Positions 22,458 to 31,470 are shown, counted from the stretch's first letter. The stretch is 35,486 nt of DNA from Rhizobium sullae (GCF_900169785.1 NZ_FWER01000056.1:1-35486); one strand, 5' to 3'. Made by a program: numbers and translations. Notes: generated from the sequence alone by a model not told the origin.

Positions 22458-24885
22458 CGTGGACTCCTCTCGTCTGTAGCCAATGGATCGGCCAGTCGAA
22501 GCCATGTTCGGATCTGAGCGCGCGGATCCTCTTGAGATCATCCTTGCCGGACGCGCCGACGAAGCTGAGTGCTGCGGGGCCGAGTGACATGTCGAAGAGA
22601 CGCCGGCCTTCGGGCGTGGCGACGTAGTATTCGCGCTTGGGGATCGAGTTGGAGACGATCTCGATCTGACGTTCGTTGAAACCGATCCGCTCGTAGAATT
22701 CCCGCGTCCCTGGCTCACGGGCGGCGACGTTTGGAAGGCAAATCTTGGTTGGGCAGGATTCCTTCAGTACGTCGATAATCCCGGACCGTTCGGCATCCGA
22801 GATCGACTGGGTGGCGAGGACGACTGCGCAATTCGCCTTGCGCAGTACCTTCAACCATTCTCGAATCTTGCTGCGAAAGACAGGATGGCCGAGCATCAGC
22901 CAGGCCTCGTCGAGGACGATCAGGCTCGGTGACCCATCCAGACGCTTCTCGATTCGGCGGAACAGGTAGGTCAGCACTGGCACGAGATTGCGCTCACCCA
23001 TGTTCATGAGCTGCTCAATCTCGAACGTCTGGAAGGCACCAAGCGACAGGCCATCCTCCTCTGCGTCGAGCAGCAGCCCCATCGGCCCATCGACGGTATA
23101 GTGATGGAGCGCATCCTTGATCTCGCGCATCTGCACGCCGCTCACGAAATCCGAAAGCGAGCGACCGGCCGCGCTGGCCATCAGGCCAACCTGACGGGAG
23201 ATTGCGTTGCGATGGTCGGGCGTGATGGTGACACCCTGCAGGCCGACCAGCATCTCGATCCATTCCGTCGCCCAGGCCCGATCAGCGTCGCTTTTAAGGT
23301 CGGACAAAGGGCAGAAGGCCAGCGCCTTCCCCTCTCCCGCGTTGTCGCCGCCGATCTCATAGTGATCACCGCCCGCGGCAAGCGTCAGTGGCAGAAGCGA
23401 GCTTCCCTTGTCGAACGCAAAGATCTGCGCGCTTTCGTATCGGCGAAACTGTGCAGCGATCAGCGCCAGGAGTGTCGACTTGCCGGAACCGGTCGGACCG
23501 AAGATCAGCGTGTGGCCGACATCATCGACATGCAGGTTGAGCCGGAACGGTGTCGAGCCGCTCGCAACCTGCATCAGCGGCGGCGAGTTCGGTGGGTAGA
23601 ACGGGCATGGCGCGACGGTGTTTCCCGACCAGACCGAGTTGAGTGGGATCAGATCGGCGAGATTGCTGGTGTTGATCAGTGGCTCGCGAATGTTGCAATA
23701 CCAGTTGCCCGGCAGACTGCCGAGAAAGGCGTCGGTGGCGTTGAGCGTTTCGATCCGCGCCCCAAAGCCCTCTGCCTGGATCAGCCGGCGGATTGCCTCC
23801 GCCTTCTCCTGCAGCGCTTCGCGATCGTGATCAAACAGCACGACGACCGGCGTGTAATAGCCATAGGCAACCAGCTGCGACGAAGCCTGCGCAATAGCAT
23901 CCTCGGTCTCGGTCACCATCGTCATCGCGTCTTGGTCAAACGATCTGCTCTGCGTCTGAAACAGCTGGTCGAAGAATGGCCGGACCTTCTGTTGCCATTT
24001 CTTGCGGGTGCGTTCGAGCTTCTGTCGCGCTTCCTCGGCATCGAGAAAGATGAAGCGCGATGACCACCGATAGGTGAGCGGCATCAGGTCAAGGCTGTTC
24101 AGAATGCCCGGCCAGCTTTCGGCCGGGAGGCCGTCGATCGCCACCACACCAAGGAACCGGCTCTCGATCTTCGGCGTCAGTCCGTGCTCAAGCTCGGCAG
24201 TCGCGATCCAATCGAGATACATGGGAACATCCGGAAGCCGGATCGGATGGCTCTCGCCGGTGATGCAGAAGCGGACGAACTGAAGCAGCTCGTCATAGCG
24301 GGCAATCCGCTCCCCTCCCCTCTCGACGGTTTCGCGGGTTTCCATTCGCCGGACCGATAGCGTGTTCGCAAAATACTGCTCGATCTCTCGGACGGCGTTC
24401 TTAAAAATGAAGAGCACCGTGTCCGCATAGGACTTCTTGCGGCTTTCCTCGTCCGAGTAGATATATTTGCTGAGCGCGGTCGTTTTGGACTCGAGCGGCC
24501 GGTAGGTCAGGATCAGTGCGTGCTTGCTCTCGAAATGTCCCTGTTCGCGTGCGAAATGCGCCCGGCGCTCGGCATCGATCGCGCGGGTGACCGGGTCGGG
24601 AAAATGGCAACGGTCTTCTGAGGGATAGTCGACCGTCGGAATGCGGATGGCCTCAACCTGGATCATCCAGCCGCTTCCAAGTCGCGACAGGATCGCATTG
24701 ATCTGCCTCGACAGCTCATTGCGTTCGAGGTCAGTCGCACTTTCGGAATCCGGGCCGGCAAAGTACCAGCCGGCCATCAGGCTTCCATCCTTCAACAGGA
24801 GGACACCATTGTCGACGAGGCCGGCGTATGGAACGAGATCGGCGAAGGATGGGCCCGTGGCCCGGAAGCGTTTGAGAGCTACCAC
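22429..24885 (-). CDS. trbE: TrbE, VirB4-type secretion ATPase
   Basis: An 818-residue ATPase, the largest energiser of the mating channel, peripheral or associated with the inner membrane. The N-terminal CagE/TrbE/VirB domain (about 200-400) precedes the ATPase domain with Walker A FGPTGSGKSTLL at about 459-470, Walker B LIVLDEAWLM near 655-665 and an ATQSISDAERSG sensor-like segment. GTG at 24883-24885 is the start, with GAGGAG 6 bp upstream. Ten bases separate it from trbD, and its end overlaps trbJ. The length is normal. Confidence 0.97.
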   Translation of the reverse strand: MVALKRFRATGPSFADLVPYAGLVDNGVLLLKDGSLMAGWYFAGPDSESATDLERNELSRQINAILSRLGSGWMIQVEAIRIPTVDYPSEDRCHFPDPVTRAIDAERRAHFAREQGHFESKHALILTYRPLESKTTALSKYIYSDEESRKKSYADTVLFIFKNAVREIEQYFANTLSVRRMETRETVERGGERIARYDELLQFVRFCITGESHPIRLPDVPMYLDWIATAELEHGLTPKIESRFLGVVAIDGLPAESWPGILNSLDLMPLTYRWSSRFIFLDAEEARQKLERTRKKWQQKVRPFFDQLFQTQSRSFDQDAMTMVTETEDAIAQASSQLVAYGYYTPVVVLFDHDREALQEKAEAIRRLIQAEGFGARIETLNATDAFLGSLPGNWYCNIREPLINTSNLADLIPLNSVWSGNTVAPCPFYPPNSPPLMQVASGSTPFRLNLHVDDVGHTLIFGPTGSGKSTLLALIAAQFRRYESAQIFAFDKGSSLLPLTLAAGGDHYEIGGDNAGEGKALAFCPLSDLKSDADRAWATEWIEMLVGLQGVTITPDHRNAISRQVGLMASAAGRSLSDFVSGVQMREIKDALHHYTVDGPMGLLLDAEEDGLSLGAFQTFEIEQLMNMGERNLVPVLTYLFRRIEKRLDGSPSLIVLDEAWLMLGHPVFRSKIREWLKVLRKANCAVVLATQSISDAERSGIIDVLKESCPTKICLPNVAAREPGTREFYERIGFNERQIEIVSNSIPKREYYVATPEGRRLFDMSLGPAALSFVGASGKDDLKRIRALRSEHGFDWPIHWLQTRGVHDAASLLNFE

Positions 24886-24895
24886 GGCCGTCTCC

Positions 24896-25195
24896 TCAGT
24901 ACCGCCGCCACGGCGAGGTGGTCGCCTTATAGGTCGGCTTGTAGGAAATGTGCCGCACGTAGACCTGCCGCATGAGCGGATCGGACTTCGCCATCATCCT
25001 GAGCGCCCCGACGATCACGATCCAGACAGCAACACCGAAGAGCGCTGAATAGACCGTGAGCACCACGAAGATCAGGATTACGGCCGCAAGACCGGTGATC
25101 AGCACCAGCTCCCGGTCGGCGCCCATCAGGAGATTCGGGCGGGACAGAGCGCGGTGGATGCGGTTGCATCGCAGGCCGGATAGGGAGTCAGCCAT
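24896..25195 (-). CDS. trbD: TrbD, VirB3-like inner-membrane protein
   Basis: A 99-residue protein with a hydrophobic region at about 31-65 (LVLITGLAAVILIFVVLTVY, then GVAVWIVIVGALRMM) forming one hairpin or two helices, and the C-terminal DPLMRQVYVRHISYKPTY typical of VirB3/TrbD. It works with TrbE in pilus assembly. The ATG overlaps the end of trbC by 8 bp. Confidence 0.94.
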   Translation of the reverse strand: MADSLSGLRCNRIHRALSRPNLLMGADRELVLITGLAAVILIFVVLTVYSALFGVAVWIVIVGALRMMAKSDPLMRQVYVRHISYKPTYKATTSPWRRY

Positions 25196-25571
25196 GAGCC
25201 CCCTCCCCTTCTCCGTTCGAACCGATCGACGTGAGCTGCTCGTCCGTCAGACCGATCGACGCGCCGGTTGCGCCGAACAGGCCGACTATGGTGGTGGCGC
25301 CAAGCAGGATGCCGGCGACGAGAACGACGTAGACAAGTCGCCGTGCGAAGTCGTTCAGTTCCCCGCCAAAGATCAGCATCCCACCGGCAATGGCGACGGC
25401 CGCAAGCGCGATGTAACCGGCAACCGGGCCAGTGATCGATTCCTGAATTTGCTCGAGCGGTCCCTCCCACGGAAGGCTGCCGCCGGAACTGGCCATCGCC
25501 GGCGCAACAGATGCGAAAAGGCTCGGCACTGCACTGAGTGCGATGGCGATGAGTGCATATTCACGCGACAT
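25188..25571 (-). CDS. trbC: TrbC, VirB2-type pilin precursor
   Basis: A 127-residue pilin precursor. An N-terminal signal (to about AMASS, residue 29) precedes two hydrophobic helices (GYIALAAVAIAGGMLIFGG and RLVYVVLVAGILLGATTIVG) separated by a short NDFARR loop, the standard prepilin layout. In RP4 and Ti systems the subunit is trimmed and made cyclic by TraF; traF is at 10510-11073. Both ends overlap neighbours: 11 bp with trbB and 8 bp with trbD. Confidence 0.94.
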   Translation of the reverse strand: MSREYALIAIALSAVPSLFASVAPAMASSGGSLPWEGPLEQIQESITGPVAGYIALAAVAIAGGMLIFGGELNDFARRLVYVVLVAGILLGATTIVGLFGATGASIGLTDEQLTSIGSNGEGEGAHG

Positions 25572-26538
25572 GGCGCGCCTCCTGTTCTTCCGTGAGCTGG
25601 TCGGACTCGATCTCGTACTGGCCGCCCGCGAACCGCTCGACGTGGATCACATCTCGAACACGCCGCCCGCGCTGCGTCCGCTCGATCGAGATGACCAGGT
25701 CGACGGCCTCCCCGATCACCTCATGCATCGGTTGCTGGCTCGCTTCGGCGGTCAGTTGTTCGAGGCGACGCAGCGCCGACATGGCGGTGTTCGAGTGGAT
25801 GGTCGCCACCCCGCCCGGATGGCCGGTGTTCCAGGCCTTGAGCAATGTAAGGGCGGCGCCGTCGCGGACTTCACCAACGACGATCCGATCGGGACGCAAC
25901 CGCATGGTGCTCTTGAGAAGCCGCGCCATGTCGATCGTATCGCTGGTGTGCAGGAGAACGGCGTTCTCTGCCGCGCACTGAATTTCCGCGGTGTCTTCAA
26001 GAATAACGAGGCGATCCTCCGGCGTCGATTTGACGATCTCGGCGATGACGGCGTTCGCAAGCGTCGTCTTGCCCGAACCGGTCCCCCCGGAAATGATGAT
26101 GTTGAGCCTGGAGGAAATTGCGCTGCGGATCGTCGAGGCCTGAGATTCGGTCATCACGTCTGCACGGACATAGTCCCCGAGCGGAATGAGGCGGGAGGCG
26201 CGGCGCCGAATGGTAAAGGCAGGTCTGGCGACGACGGGAGGCAACAGACCCTCGAAGCGGTGGCCGCCGATTGGCAACTCGCCGGAGACGATCGGCTGTT
26301 CCGTGTCGACCTCGGACTGGAGCGCATGCGCCACGGTTCCGATCACCATTTCTGCAGTAGCAGAGGACATTTCTCCGGCGGGCGCGATGCCGTGGCCGAG
26401 CCGTTCGATGAACAGCTTCCCGTCCGGATTGAGCATGATTTCGACGACATTCGCGTCGTCCAGAGCAACGCAGAGCTGATCGCCGAGCGCCTCCTGAAGT
26501 TTGCGGACAAGCCGGGGATGAGAGCGAAGCTGGTTCAC
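25561..26538 (-). CDS. trbB: TrbB, VirB11-type ATPase
   Basis: A 325-residue hexameric traffic ATPase on the cytoplasmic face of the channel. Walker A ISGGTGSGKTTLA is at about 149-160; an Asp box (VILEDTAEIQ), VGEVRDGAAL and the His box GVATIHSNTA follow. The N-terminal domain contains VVEIMLNPDGKLFIERLG. I chose GTG at 26536-26538 (VNQLRSHPRLVRKLQ) because AAGGAG precedes it closely and the family begins here; the longer frame runs into the end of traI. It lies 19 bp downstream of traI. Confidence 0.96.
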   Translation of the reverse strand: MNQLRSHPRLVRKLQEALGDQLCVALDDANVVEIMLNPDGKLFIERLGHGIAPAGEMSSATAEMVIGTVAHALQSEVDTEQPIVSGELPIGGHRFEGLLPPVVARPAFTIRRRASRLIPLGDYVRADVMTESQASTIRSAISSRLNIIISGGTGSGKTTLANAVIAEIVKSTPEDRLVILEDTAEIQCAAENAVLLHTSDTIDMARLLKSTMRLRPDRIVVGEVRDGAALTLLKAWNTGHPGGVATIHSNTAMSALRRLEQLTAEASQQPMHEVIGEAVDLVISIERTQRGRRVRDVIHVERFAGGQYEIESDQLTEEQEARHVA

Positions 26539-26557
26539 GGGTTTCTCCTTACGCTGC

Positions 26558-27172
26558 CTAGCTGATAGGGAAGAGTTCAGAACGGTAGTTGGAAGGGCGG
26601 AGCCTTTGGAATGCGTCCGCATTCGCGGGCAGCGTGCCCGCTACGGCCATCGTCACGCCGATCTTCCTGGGCTCGCCCAAACGATGCAGCGGCCACCCAA
26701 CGCGAGCTAGAATCCGCTCGAACCGGAGATCGGTGACCGTGACAATCTCGGTGTAGCCATTCGCCATGCACCATTCGATGATGCCGGCGAACATGGTCAG
26801 CGTCGCCTCATGGACTGAGCCGCCTCCCCTTCCATCCACGAGGCTTGTATCAACGCAGAAGCGTGAACTCTCGATCATGAAACAATGGGCCTTCAATCCC
26901 TCCTTCGGGAGAAGCGAGGAGAAGACGTCCGACACCATGGTTGGGCCAAGTGCTGGAAGGAGCCTGGCGCATCCTACCACCTGGTCGCTGTCCGACACGG
27001 CAATGATGTAAGTTGGCTGAAGTGCATCGAACGCGTCTTCTTCCCGGCCGTCGAATACATCGACTTCCCAACCGAGCCGATCGGAAAATACCTGAGCTCG
27101 AAGTTTGTGATGTGCTTCGAGAAGTTGTGGTTCCGGTATGCCCTGTCGTGCCGAAATCGCGACTACCCGCAT
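26558..27172 (-). CDS. traI: TraI, acyl-homoserine lactone synthase
   Basis: A 204-residue LuxI-family enzyme that makes an N-acyl-homoserine lactone from S-adenosylmethionine and an acyl-acyl carrier protein; in Ti plasmids the product is 3-oxo-octanoyl. The conserved residues are present: R25, F29 and W35 (HKLRAQVFSDRLGWEVDVF), D46 and D49, R70 (VGCARLLPALGPTM), E101 and R104 (IESSRFCVD). It heads the trb operon, as in pTi and pNGR234a, so signal synthesis and mating-pair genes are expressed together and TraR gives positive feedback. The acyl chain made here cannot be told from sequence. Confidence 0.95.
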   Translation of the reverse strand: MRVVAISARQGIPEPQLLEAHHKLRAQVFSDRLGWEVDVFDGREEDAFDALQPTYIIAVSDSDQVVGCARLLPALGPTMVSDVFSSLLPKEGLKAHCFMIESSRFCVDTSLVDGRGGGSVHEATLTMFAGIIEWCMANGYTEIVTVTDLRFERILARVGWPLHRLGEPRKIGVTMAVAGTLPANADAFQRLRPSNYRSELFPIS

Positions 27173-27317
27173 GTTTTTCTCCGTCGTTTAGGTCTGCGGG
27201 AAATGAGCACGGATCAGAATCGCTGGGCAGTTGTAGAATCCGACAAGGTAGCTGGAGGTGAATCGGGCGCTGCGATGTGGAAGGGATTACTGAGGTCGCC
27301 CGATGGCTAGCTTGGAT

Positions 27318-27332
27318 TTGTAGGATTCACAG
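27318..27332 (+). promoter_or_regulatory. 15-bp motif shared with the traC/traA promoter region
   Basis: TTGTAGGATTCACAG here is identical to the reverse complement of 7006-7020. It lies about 145 bp upstream of traI and 213 bp upstream of repA. Candidate TraR operator; the dyad symmetry is limited to the outer TGT/ACA. Confidence 0.5.
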
Positions 27333-27438
27333 GAGAACAATTCGGGATCTAGAAGCCGGGTGTGTTTGGCTAACCCTCAGAGTGGTAATACAAAAAGCCG
27401 AAAAGCCACTTGTGGGTTCGCTCAGGAATTTGGGTTTC

Positions 27439-27456
27439 GTTAACCTTTTGTTAACC
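27439..27456. repeat. GTTAACC direct repeat 11 bp apart
   Basis: GTTAACC at 27439-27445 and 27450-27456, one helical turn apart, about 90 bp upstream of the repA ATG. It is possibly an operator for RepA or part of the repA promoter. Confidence 0.4.
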
Positions 27457-27544
27457 CTAAACTTCTGGACCGGTCGAGAGAATCGTGTTCTATCTTTGGC
27501 GGGCAATGGCCGGTAAACCGGCACGAAGCCGCCAAGAGGGAAAG

Positions 27545-28768
27545 ATGGCGATAGCACAACGGGTAGAATCGGTGGTTGCTTCCAAGGAAGATGCTGGCAG
27601 CAAGATCACGCGCCATGCGGGCCTCCTGTCTCAACAATTGCAGCAACTTCGAATGCGCATGTATCCGCCGAAGTCGGAAAAGACGTTGCGGCAGTTCCTT
27701 ACTAACGAAGTATCCAAGTTGACGTCGATACCAGATTCGACCTTGAAACTGATGTCCAGCGAAGGGCGCGGTCCGAGCCCGAGCAGGCTCGAAAACAATC
27801 ATCGCGTCTATACGCTTCCACAGATCAATGAGTTGCGTGAACTCTTTGCAAAACAGAAGCCAGCTGATTCACTGCGCTTCCTTCCCCGCCGGCGGGAGGG
27901 AGAGCATCTGCAGGTCATAGCAATCGCGAACTTCAAGGGTGGGAGCGCCAAGACGACCACCTGTGTTCATCTTGCGCATTATCTTGCTCTTCATGGCTAT
28001 CGGGTTCTCGCCCTTGACCTTGATCCGCAAGCTTCCCTTTCGGCCTTGTTTGGCGCTCAGCCTGAAGTCGATGTGGGAGCGAACGAGACGATCTACGCAG
28101 CCCTGAGGTACGACGAAAGCGCTCGGCGCCCAATACGCGACATTATCAGGAAGACCTACTTCGACGGTGTCGATCTCATCCCCGGCAATCTTGAGGTCAT
28201 GGAGTATGAGCACGAGACACCTCGTGTTCTGGCGAACAAATCGAGTTCTGGGGCAATCTTCTTCGAGCGGCTCAAACTCGCTCTCGCTGAAGTCGAGGCG
28301 GACTACGATGTTGTCATCCTGGATACGCCCCCGTCGCTTGGGTTCCTGACCCTGAGTGCGATCTACGCTGCGACGAGCATGATTATCACGGTCCATCCAG
28401 CGATGCTGGACGTGGCCTCAATGAGCCAGTTTCTTCTCATGATGGGAGACCTGATCAGTGTTCTCAACGAAAGCGGAGCTCAGCTCGATCAGGACTTCAT
28501 TCGTTATCTGATTACGCGACATGATCCGAATGACGCACCCCAGTCGCAGGTGGTTGCCATGATGCGCCACCTCTTCGGAACAGACGTGTTGCTTCCGACG
28601 GCAATCGAGAGCACCGCGGTCGAAGCCGCCGGGCTGGCCAAGCGATCGATCTATGAACTCGAAATGGGACAGATCGGACGTGATACCCACAAGCGAGCAC
28701 GAGAGGCAGTCGACGCCGTGAACGAGGCCATTGTTCGCCTGATCAACACGAGCTGGGGGCGTGAATGA
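27545..28768 (+). CDS. repA: RepA, ParA-type partition ATPase
   Basis: A 407-residue protein that partitions the plasmid with RepB and represses the repABC operon. The N-terminal ~120 residues form the extended DNA-binding region found in RepA of repABC plasmids; the deviant Walker A is NFKGGSAKTTT at about 129-139, with LDLDPQASLSALFG and VILDTPPSLGFLTL after it. I chose the ATG at 27545 (MAIAQRVESVV), with GAGGGAA before it; the frame is open to 27485, but the extra residues (MFYLWRAMAGKP) are not typical. It overlaps repB by 4 bp. Confidence 0.96.
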   Translation: MAIAQRVESVVASKEDAGSKITRHAGLLSQQLQQLRMRMYPPKSEKTLRQFLTNEVSKLTSIPDSTLKLMSSEGRGPSPSRLENNHRVYTLPQINELRELFAKQKPADSLRFLPRRREGEHLQVIAIANFKGGSAKTTTCVHLAHYLALHGYRVLALDLDPQASLSALFGAQPEVDVGANETIYAALRYDESARRPIRDIIRKTYFDGVDLIPGNLEVMEYEHETPRVLANKSSSGAIFFERLKLALAEVEADYDVVILDTPPSLGFLTLSAIYAATSMIITVHPAMLDVASMSQFLLMMGDLISVLNESGAQLDQDFIRYLITRHDPNDAPQSQVVAMMRHLFGTDVLLPTAIESTAVEAAGLAKRSIYELEMGQIGRDTHKRAREAVDAVNEAIVRLINTSWGRE

Positions 28769-29799
28769 GCAAATCCCCCCGCAAATCTATTGTCGCAAGC
28801 TTCGGACTGCTTTCCGCGGAGCTGGAAAGTGATCAGGCCGCGGATCAGCAGCAGCCGTCAGTGTCCCCTGCGCCTTCTGCTGTCAATCGCGTCGGAGCTG
28901 GCGTGATCGGAGCGGCCCATCGAGCCATCGATGACATCCGGACGGAGCGAGATCGTTTGAAGGCTCTCCTTGAGGCGGGAGGCGGTTCGGTTCGAGATGT
29001 GGACCCATTGCTTATTGACCCCTCCCCCTACCCGGACAGGCTGCCTGACGACGACGCAGGCGACTTCGAGGCGTTCAAACGTTCGATCGAGACCGATGGA
29101 CAGAAGGTGCCCATTCAGATCCGGAAACATCCGTTATCACCTGGCCGCTACCAGGTGGTCTATGGCCATCGGCGCTGGCTTGCTGCCATGCAACTTGGCC
29201 TGCCCGTCCGCGCGATCGAGGTCGAGATTTCCGATGTCGATCTTGTTGTCGCGCAGGGTATCGAAAATGCCAGCCGTCAGGACCTGACATGGATCGAGCG
29301 CGCCTTGTTTGCTTTCCGCATGGATGAAGCCGGAATCAAACCGCGGGATATCTACGCAGCGCTTTCTATCGAGGACGCGGAACTGGCTCGGATGCGAAGC
29401 GTCTATCGATCCGTCCCTGCTGATGTAATTGAAGCCATCGGACGGGCGCCAAAGATTGGGCGTCCACGCTGGCTTGATTTGGCCAAGACGGTTGCGGGCG
29501 ACTCAGGAATGCTTGATGCCCTACGGGCGGCGCTGGTTAAGAAGGGGGATGCGGCTGAGACCTCCGATCAAAGATTTCAGCGTGTGTTGAACGCCATCAA
29601 GCCAGAATCGACCGGTCGCCGGGAGCCAAGCCCGATTACTGACAAGGGCGGGACTAAGCTCGGCGCCTTGCTGATGTCCTCGAAAGAGGTTCGAATTTCG
29701 GCCGAGGGTTCACTCGGGATCGAGTTTTTGAAGTTTGTTGAGGCGGAGATCCCAGCGCTTACGGAGCGCTTTGCCCGCCTAAGACACGAAAAACCCTGA
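28765..29799 (+). CDS. repB: RepB, ParB-type centromere-binding protein
   Basis: A 344-residue protein starting MSKSPRKSIVASFGLL. The ParB/RepB N-terminal nuclease-like domain has VPIQIRKHPLSPGRYQVVYG with GHRRW and ENASRQDLTWIERA, followed by a central HTH region and a C-terminal dimerisation part. It should bind parS sites and stimulate RepA. The ATG overlaps the repA stop (ATGA, 28765-28768). Its own stop codon lies inside a 24-bp palindrome that is a candidate target site. Confidence 0.96.
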   Translation: MSKSPRKSIVASFGLLSAELESDQAADQQQPSVSPAPSAVNRVGAGVIGAAHRAIDDIRTERDRLKALLEAGGGSVRDVDPLLIDPSPYPDRLPDDDAGDFEAFKRSIETDGQKVPIQIRKHPLSPGRYQVVYGHRRWLAAMQLGLPVRAIEVEISDVDLVVAQGIENASRQDLTWIERALFAFRMDEAGIKPRDIYAALSIEDAELARMRSVYRSVPADVIEAIGRAPKIGRPRWLDLAKTVAGDSGMLDALRAALVKKGDAAETSDQRFQRVLNAIKPESTGRREPSPITDKGGTKLGALLMSSKEVRISAEGSLGIEFLKFVEAEIPALTERFARLRHEKP

Positions 29800-29814
29800 C
29801 AGCTGTCAGAGTTT
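29791..29814. promoter_or_regulatory. parS: probable parS site, copy 1, over the repB stop
   Basis: AAACCCTGACAG and CTGTCAGAGTTT form a 24-bp palindrome with one mismatch. The TGA at 29797-29799 inside it is the repB stop. The same sequence, perfectly symmetric, recurs at 31233-31256. repABC plasmids carry one or more such palindromes as RepB centromeres. Confidence 0.75.
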
Positions 29815-29844
29815 TAGAGGCCAAGAAAGGAAACGCTGCAAAAG

Positions 29845-29896
29845 AAAAAGGCCCCCTAAACGTTGCCGTCGTGGAAGCCTCTCTCTCTGTGTGACA
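29845..29896 (-). ncRNA. counter-transcribed RNA regulating repC
   Basis: The repB-repC interval of repABC plasmids encodes a ~50-nt antisense RNA that lowers repC expression and sets copy number and incompatibility. On the minus strand, after a TTGACT/GATTCT promoter, the sequence runs through GTCACACAGAGAGAGG into the GGCTTCC...GGGGGCC stem followed by TTTTTC, which is the expected intrinsic terminator. Ends are estimated. Confidence 0.82.
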
Positions 29897-29901
29897 ACTA
29901 G

Positions 29902-29930
29902 AGAATCGCATTTCCCCGAATCCCAGTCAA
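29902..29930 (-). promoter_or_regulatory. promoter of the counter-transcribed RNA
   Basis: On the minus strand TTGACT (29925-29930) and GATTCT (29902-29907) are 17 bp apart, with the expected RNA start near 29896. Confidence 0.65.
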
Positions 29931-29990
29931 GAGTCTTTGGCACCGTAATTTGGTGAGCAGGTTTCTTTTGCCTCTTTGAAGGTGAAGAAA

Positions 29991-31205
29991 ATGCAGATTG
30001 GAAGTGTGACGACGCCGTTCGGGCGGCGGCCGATGACGCTTGCCTTGGTGAGGCGGCAAATTGAGACGAGCGAGATCAAGCCAGGCAAGTCGGCCGACAA
30101 ATGGAAGGTCTTTAGGGACGCCTCCGAAGCGAGGGAGTTGCTTGGATTGCAGGACCGCAGCCTAGCCGTCCTCGACGCACTCTTGAGCTTTTATCCAGAC
30201 AACGAATTGCGCCAAGATGCGCAACTCATTGTTTTCCCATCCAACGCGCAATTGACACTTCGGGCGCACGGTATCGCCGGCGCTACGCTTAGGAGACATC
30301 TGGCTCTTCTCGTTGAGGCCGGACTTATCGTTCGTAAAGACAGCGCGAATGGGAAGCGCTACGCTCGGAAGGACAAGGCGGGTGCGATCGATAACGCATT
30401 CGGCTTTGATCTGTCACCGTTACTCATGAGAGCCGAGCAGCTCGCCATGATGGCGCAACAGGTCGTTGCCGATCGTTTAGGGCTCCGGCGGGCGAAGGAA
30501 AATTTGACAATTTGCCGCCGCGACGTCCGAAAGCTCATTTCGGCCGCGATCGAGGAAGGCGCCTCAGGGGACTGGGAGAACATCGAAGCGATCTACATCG
30601 GCCTCGTGAGCAGGATTCCGCGCTCTCCGACGCTCAGCGACGTGAATTCAATCCTGGACGAGATGGAACTCCTGCAGGGGGAGATCATCAACGTTCTGGA
30701 AATGCAGCAAAAAGACGAAAATACTAGCACCAATGATGCTCACAATGAGCGTCACATACAGATTTCAAAAACCGAATCCACCTATGAATTTGAACCTAGC
30801 TCTGAAGATGAGCAGGGCGCGAAGTCGGTGGATGATGATCGGCCGAAGCGGGAGCCGATCCGTAATTTTCCGCTTGGCATGGTGCTGCGAGCCTGCGCAG
30901 GCATCTCGATGTATGGGCCGAGCGGGGCCATCGGCAGTTGGCGCGACATGATGGCCGCCGGGATCGTCGTGCGGTCGATGCTGGGCGTCAGCCCGTCGGC
31001 CTATCAGGAGGCCTGCGAGGTGATGGGGCCGGAAAATGCTGCGACAGCGATCGCCTGCATCCTTGAGCGGAGTGGACATATCAATTCGCCGGGAGGCTAT
31101 CTGCGAGACCTCACGCGCAAGGCGGAGCGGGGCGAATTTTCACTCGGACCGATGCTGATGGCGCTCCTGAGGGCGGCCAACGATAGCGGGCTCAAGGTAG
31201 GATAA
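29991..31205 (+). CDS. repC: RepC replication initiator
   Basis: A 404-residue initiator protein that is sufficient for replication of repABC plasmids and binds the origin inside its own gene. The N-terminal domain carries IGSVTTPFGRRPMTLALVRR and a winged-helix region with RAHGIAGATLRRHLALLVEA; the C-terminal domain has NFPLGMVLRACAGISMYGPS and GGYLRDLTRKAERGEFSLGP. The linker (about 245-290) is acidic and encoded by AT-rich DNA. I chose the ATG at 29991 as the family start; TTG and GTG codons at 29976 and 29982 extend the frame by a few residues and share the GAAGG ribosome binding site. Confidence 0.95.
   Translation: MQIGSVTTPFGRRPMTLALVRRQIETSEIKPGKSADKWKVFRDASEARELLGLQDRSLAVLDALLSFYPDNELRQDAQLIVFPSNAQLTLRAHGIAGATLRRHLALLVEAGLIVRKDSANGKRYARKDKAGAIDNAFGFDLSPLLMRAEQLAMMAQQVVADRLGLRRAKENLTICRRDVRKLISAAIEEGASGDWENIEAIYIGLVSRIPRSPTLSDVNSILDEMELLQGEIINVLEMQQKDENTSTNDAHNERHIQISKTESTYEFEPSSEDEQGAKSVDDDRPKREPIRNFPLGMVLRACAGISMYGPSGAIGSWRDMMAAGIVVRSMLGVSPSAYQEACEVMGPENAATAIACILERSGHINSPGGYLRDLTRKAERGEFSLGPMLMALLRAANDSGLKVG
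30717..30808. other. oriV: candidate oriV, AT-rich stretch within repC
   Basis: This part of repC is clearly richer in A and T than its surroundings and includes the dyad GCTCA-CAA-TGAGC (30738-30750). The origin of repABC plasmids lies in an AT-rich region in the middle of repC with short dyads, so this is the expected place. Confidence 0.6.
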
Positions 31206-31232
31206 AATGATGGTGAGAAAGCATCAGCATAA

Positions 31233-31256
31233 AAACCCTGACAGCTGTCAGGGTTT
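31233..31256. promoter_or_regulatory. parS: probable parS site, copy 2, after repC
   Basis: AAACCCTGACAG followed by CTGTCAGGGTTT is a perfect 24-bp palindrome, 28 bp after the repC stop. It could also act as a terminator hairpin, but the 23-of-24 match with 29791-29814 points to a RepB site. The remaining interval to 31470 shows no supported gene. Confidence 0.78.
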
Positions 31257-31470
31257 CGTGGGCGGAACCGGATTGCAGAGCTGATTCCCGATCGTGACGT
31301 GAAATGGTCCGAACGGCCTTCAAGAAGGGGGAAATGAACTATGAGGTATCGGCTACGGAGGAGGGTGCCTCGACGGGATCCGGAGTATGTGTGAAGTGCA
31401 TTTTAAGGCTCTGTTTAACTGAATATTTTGCGGCGTTCGGGCAAAGGTATTGCACAATGGAGATTAGATC

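Larger units (their letters stand above)
27173..27544. other. traI-repA divergent regulatory interval
   Basis: This 372-bp gap between divergent traI and repA holds no supported gene. It contains the 15-bp motif at 27318-27332, a GTTAACC direct repeat (27439-27456) and the palindrome GACCGGTC (27468-27475). In pTiC58 the corresponding interval carries TraR-dependent promoters for both traI and repABC, so this should be the main control region for copy number and transfer. Confidence 0.6.

Noticed and set aside
23101..24063. 320-codon plus-strand frame
   Set aside because: Antisense to the ATPase gene trbE.
25543..26565. 340-codon plus-strand frame
   Set aside because: Antisense to the ATPase gene trbB.
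31233..31256. Terminator hairpin for repC
   Set aside because: The palindrome could fold, but its near-identical copy at the repB stop makes a protein-binding site the better explanation.
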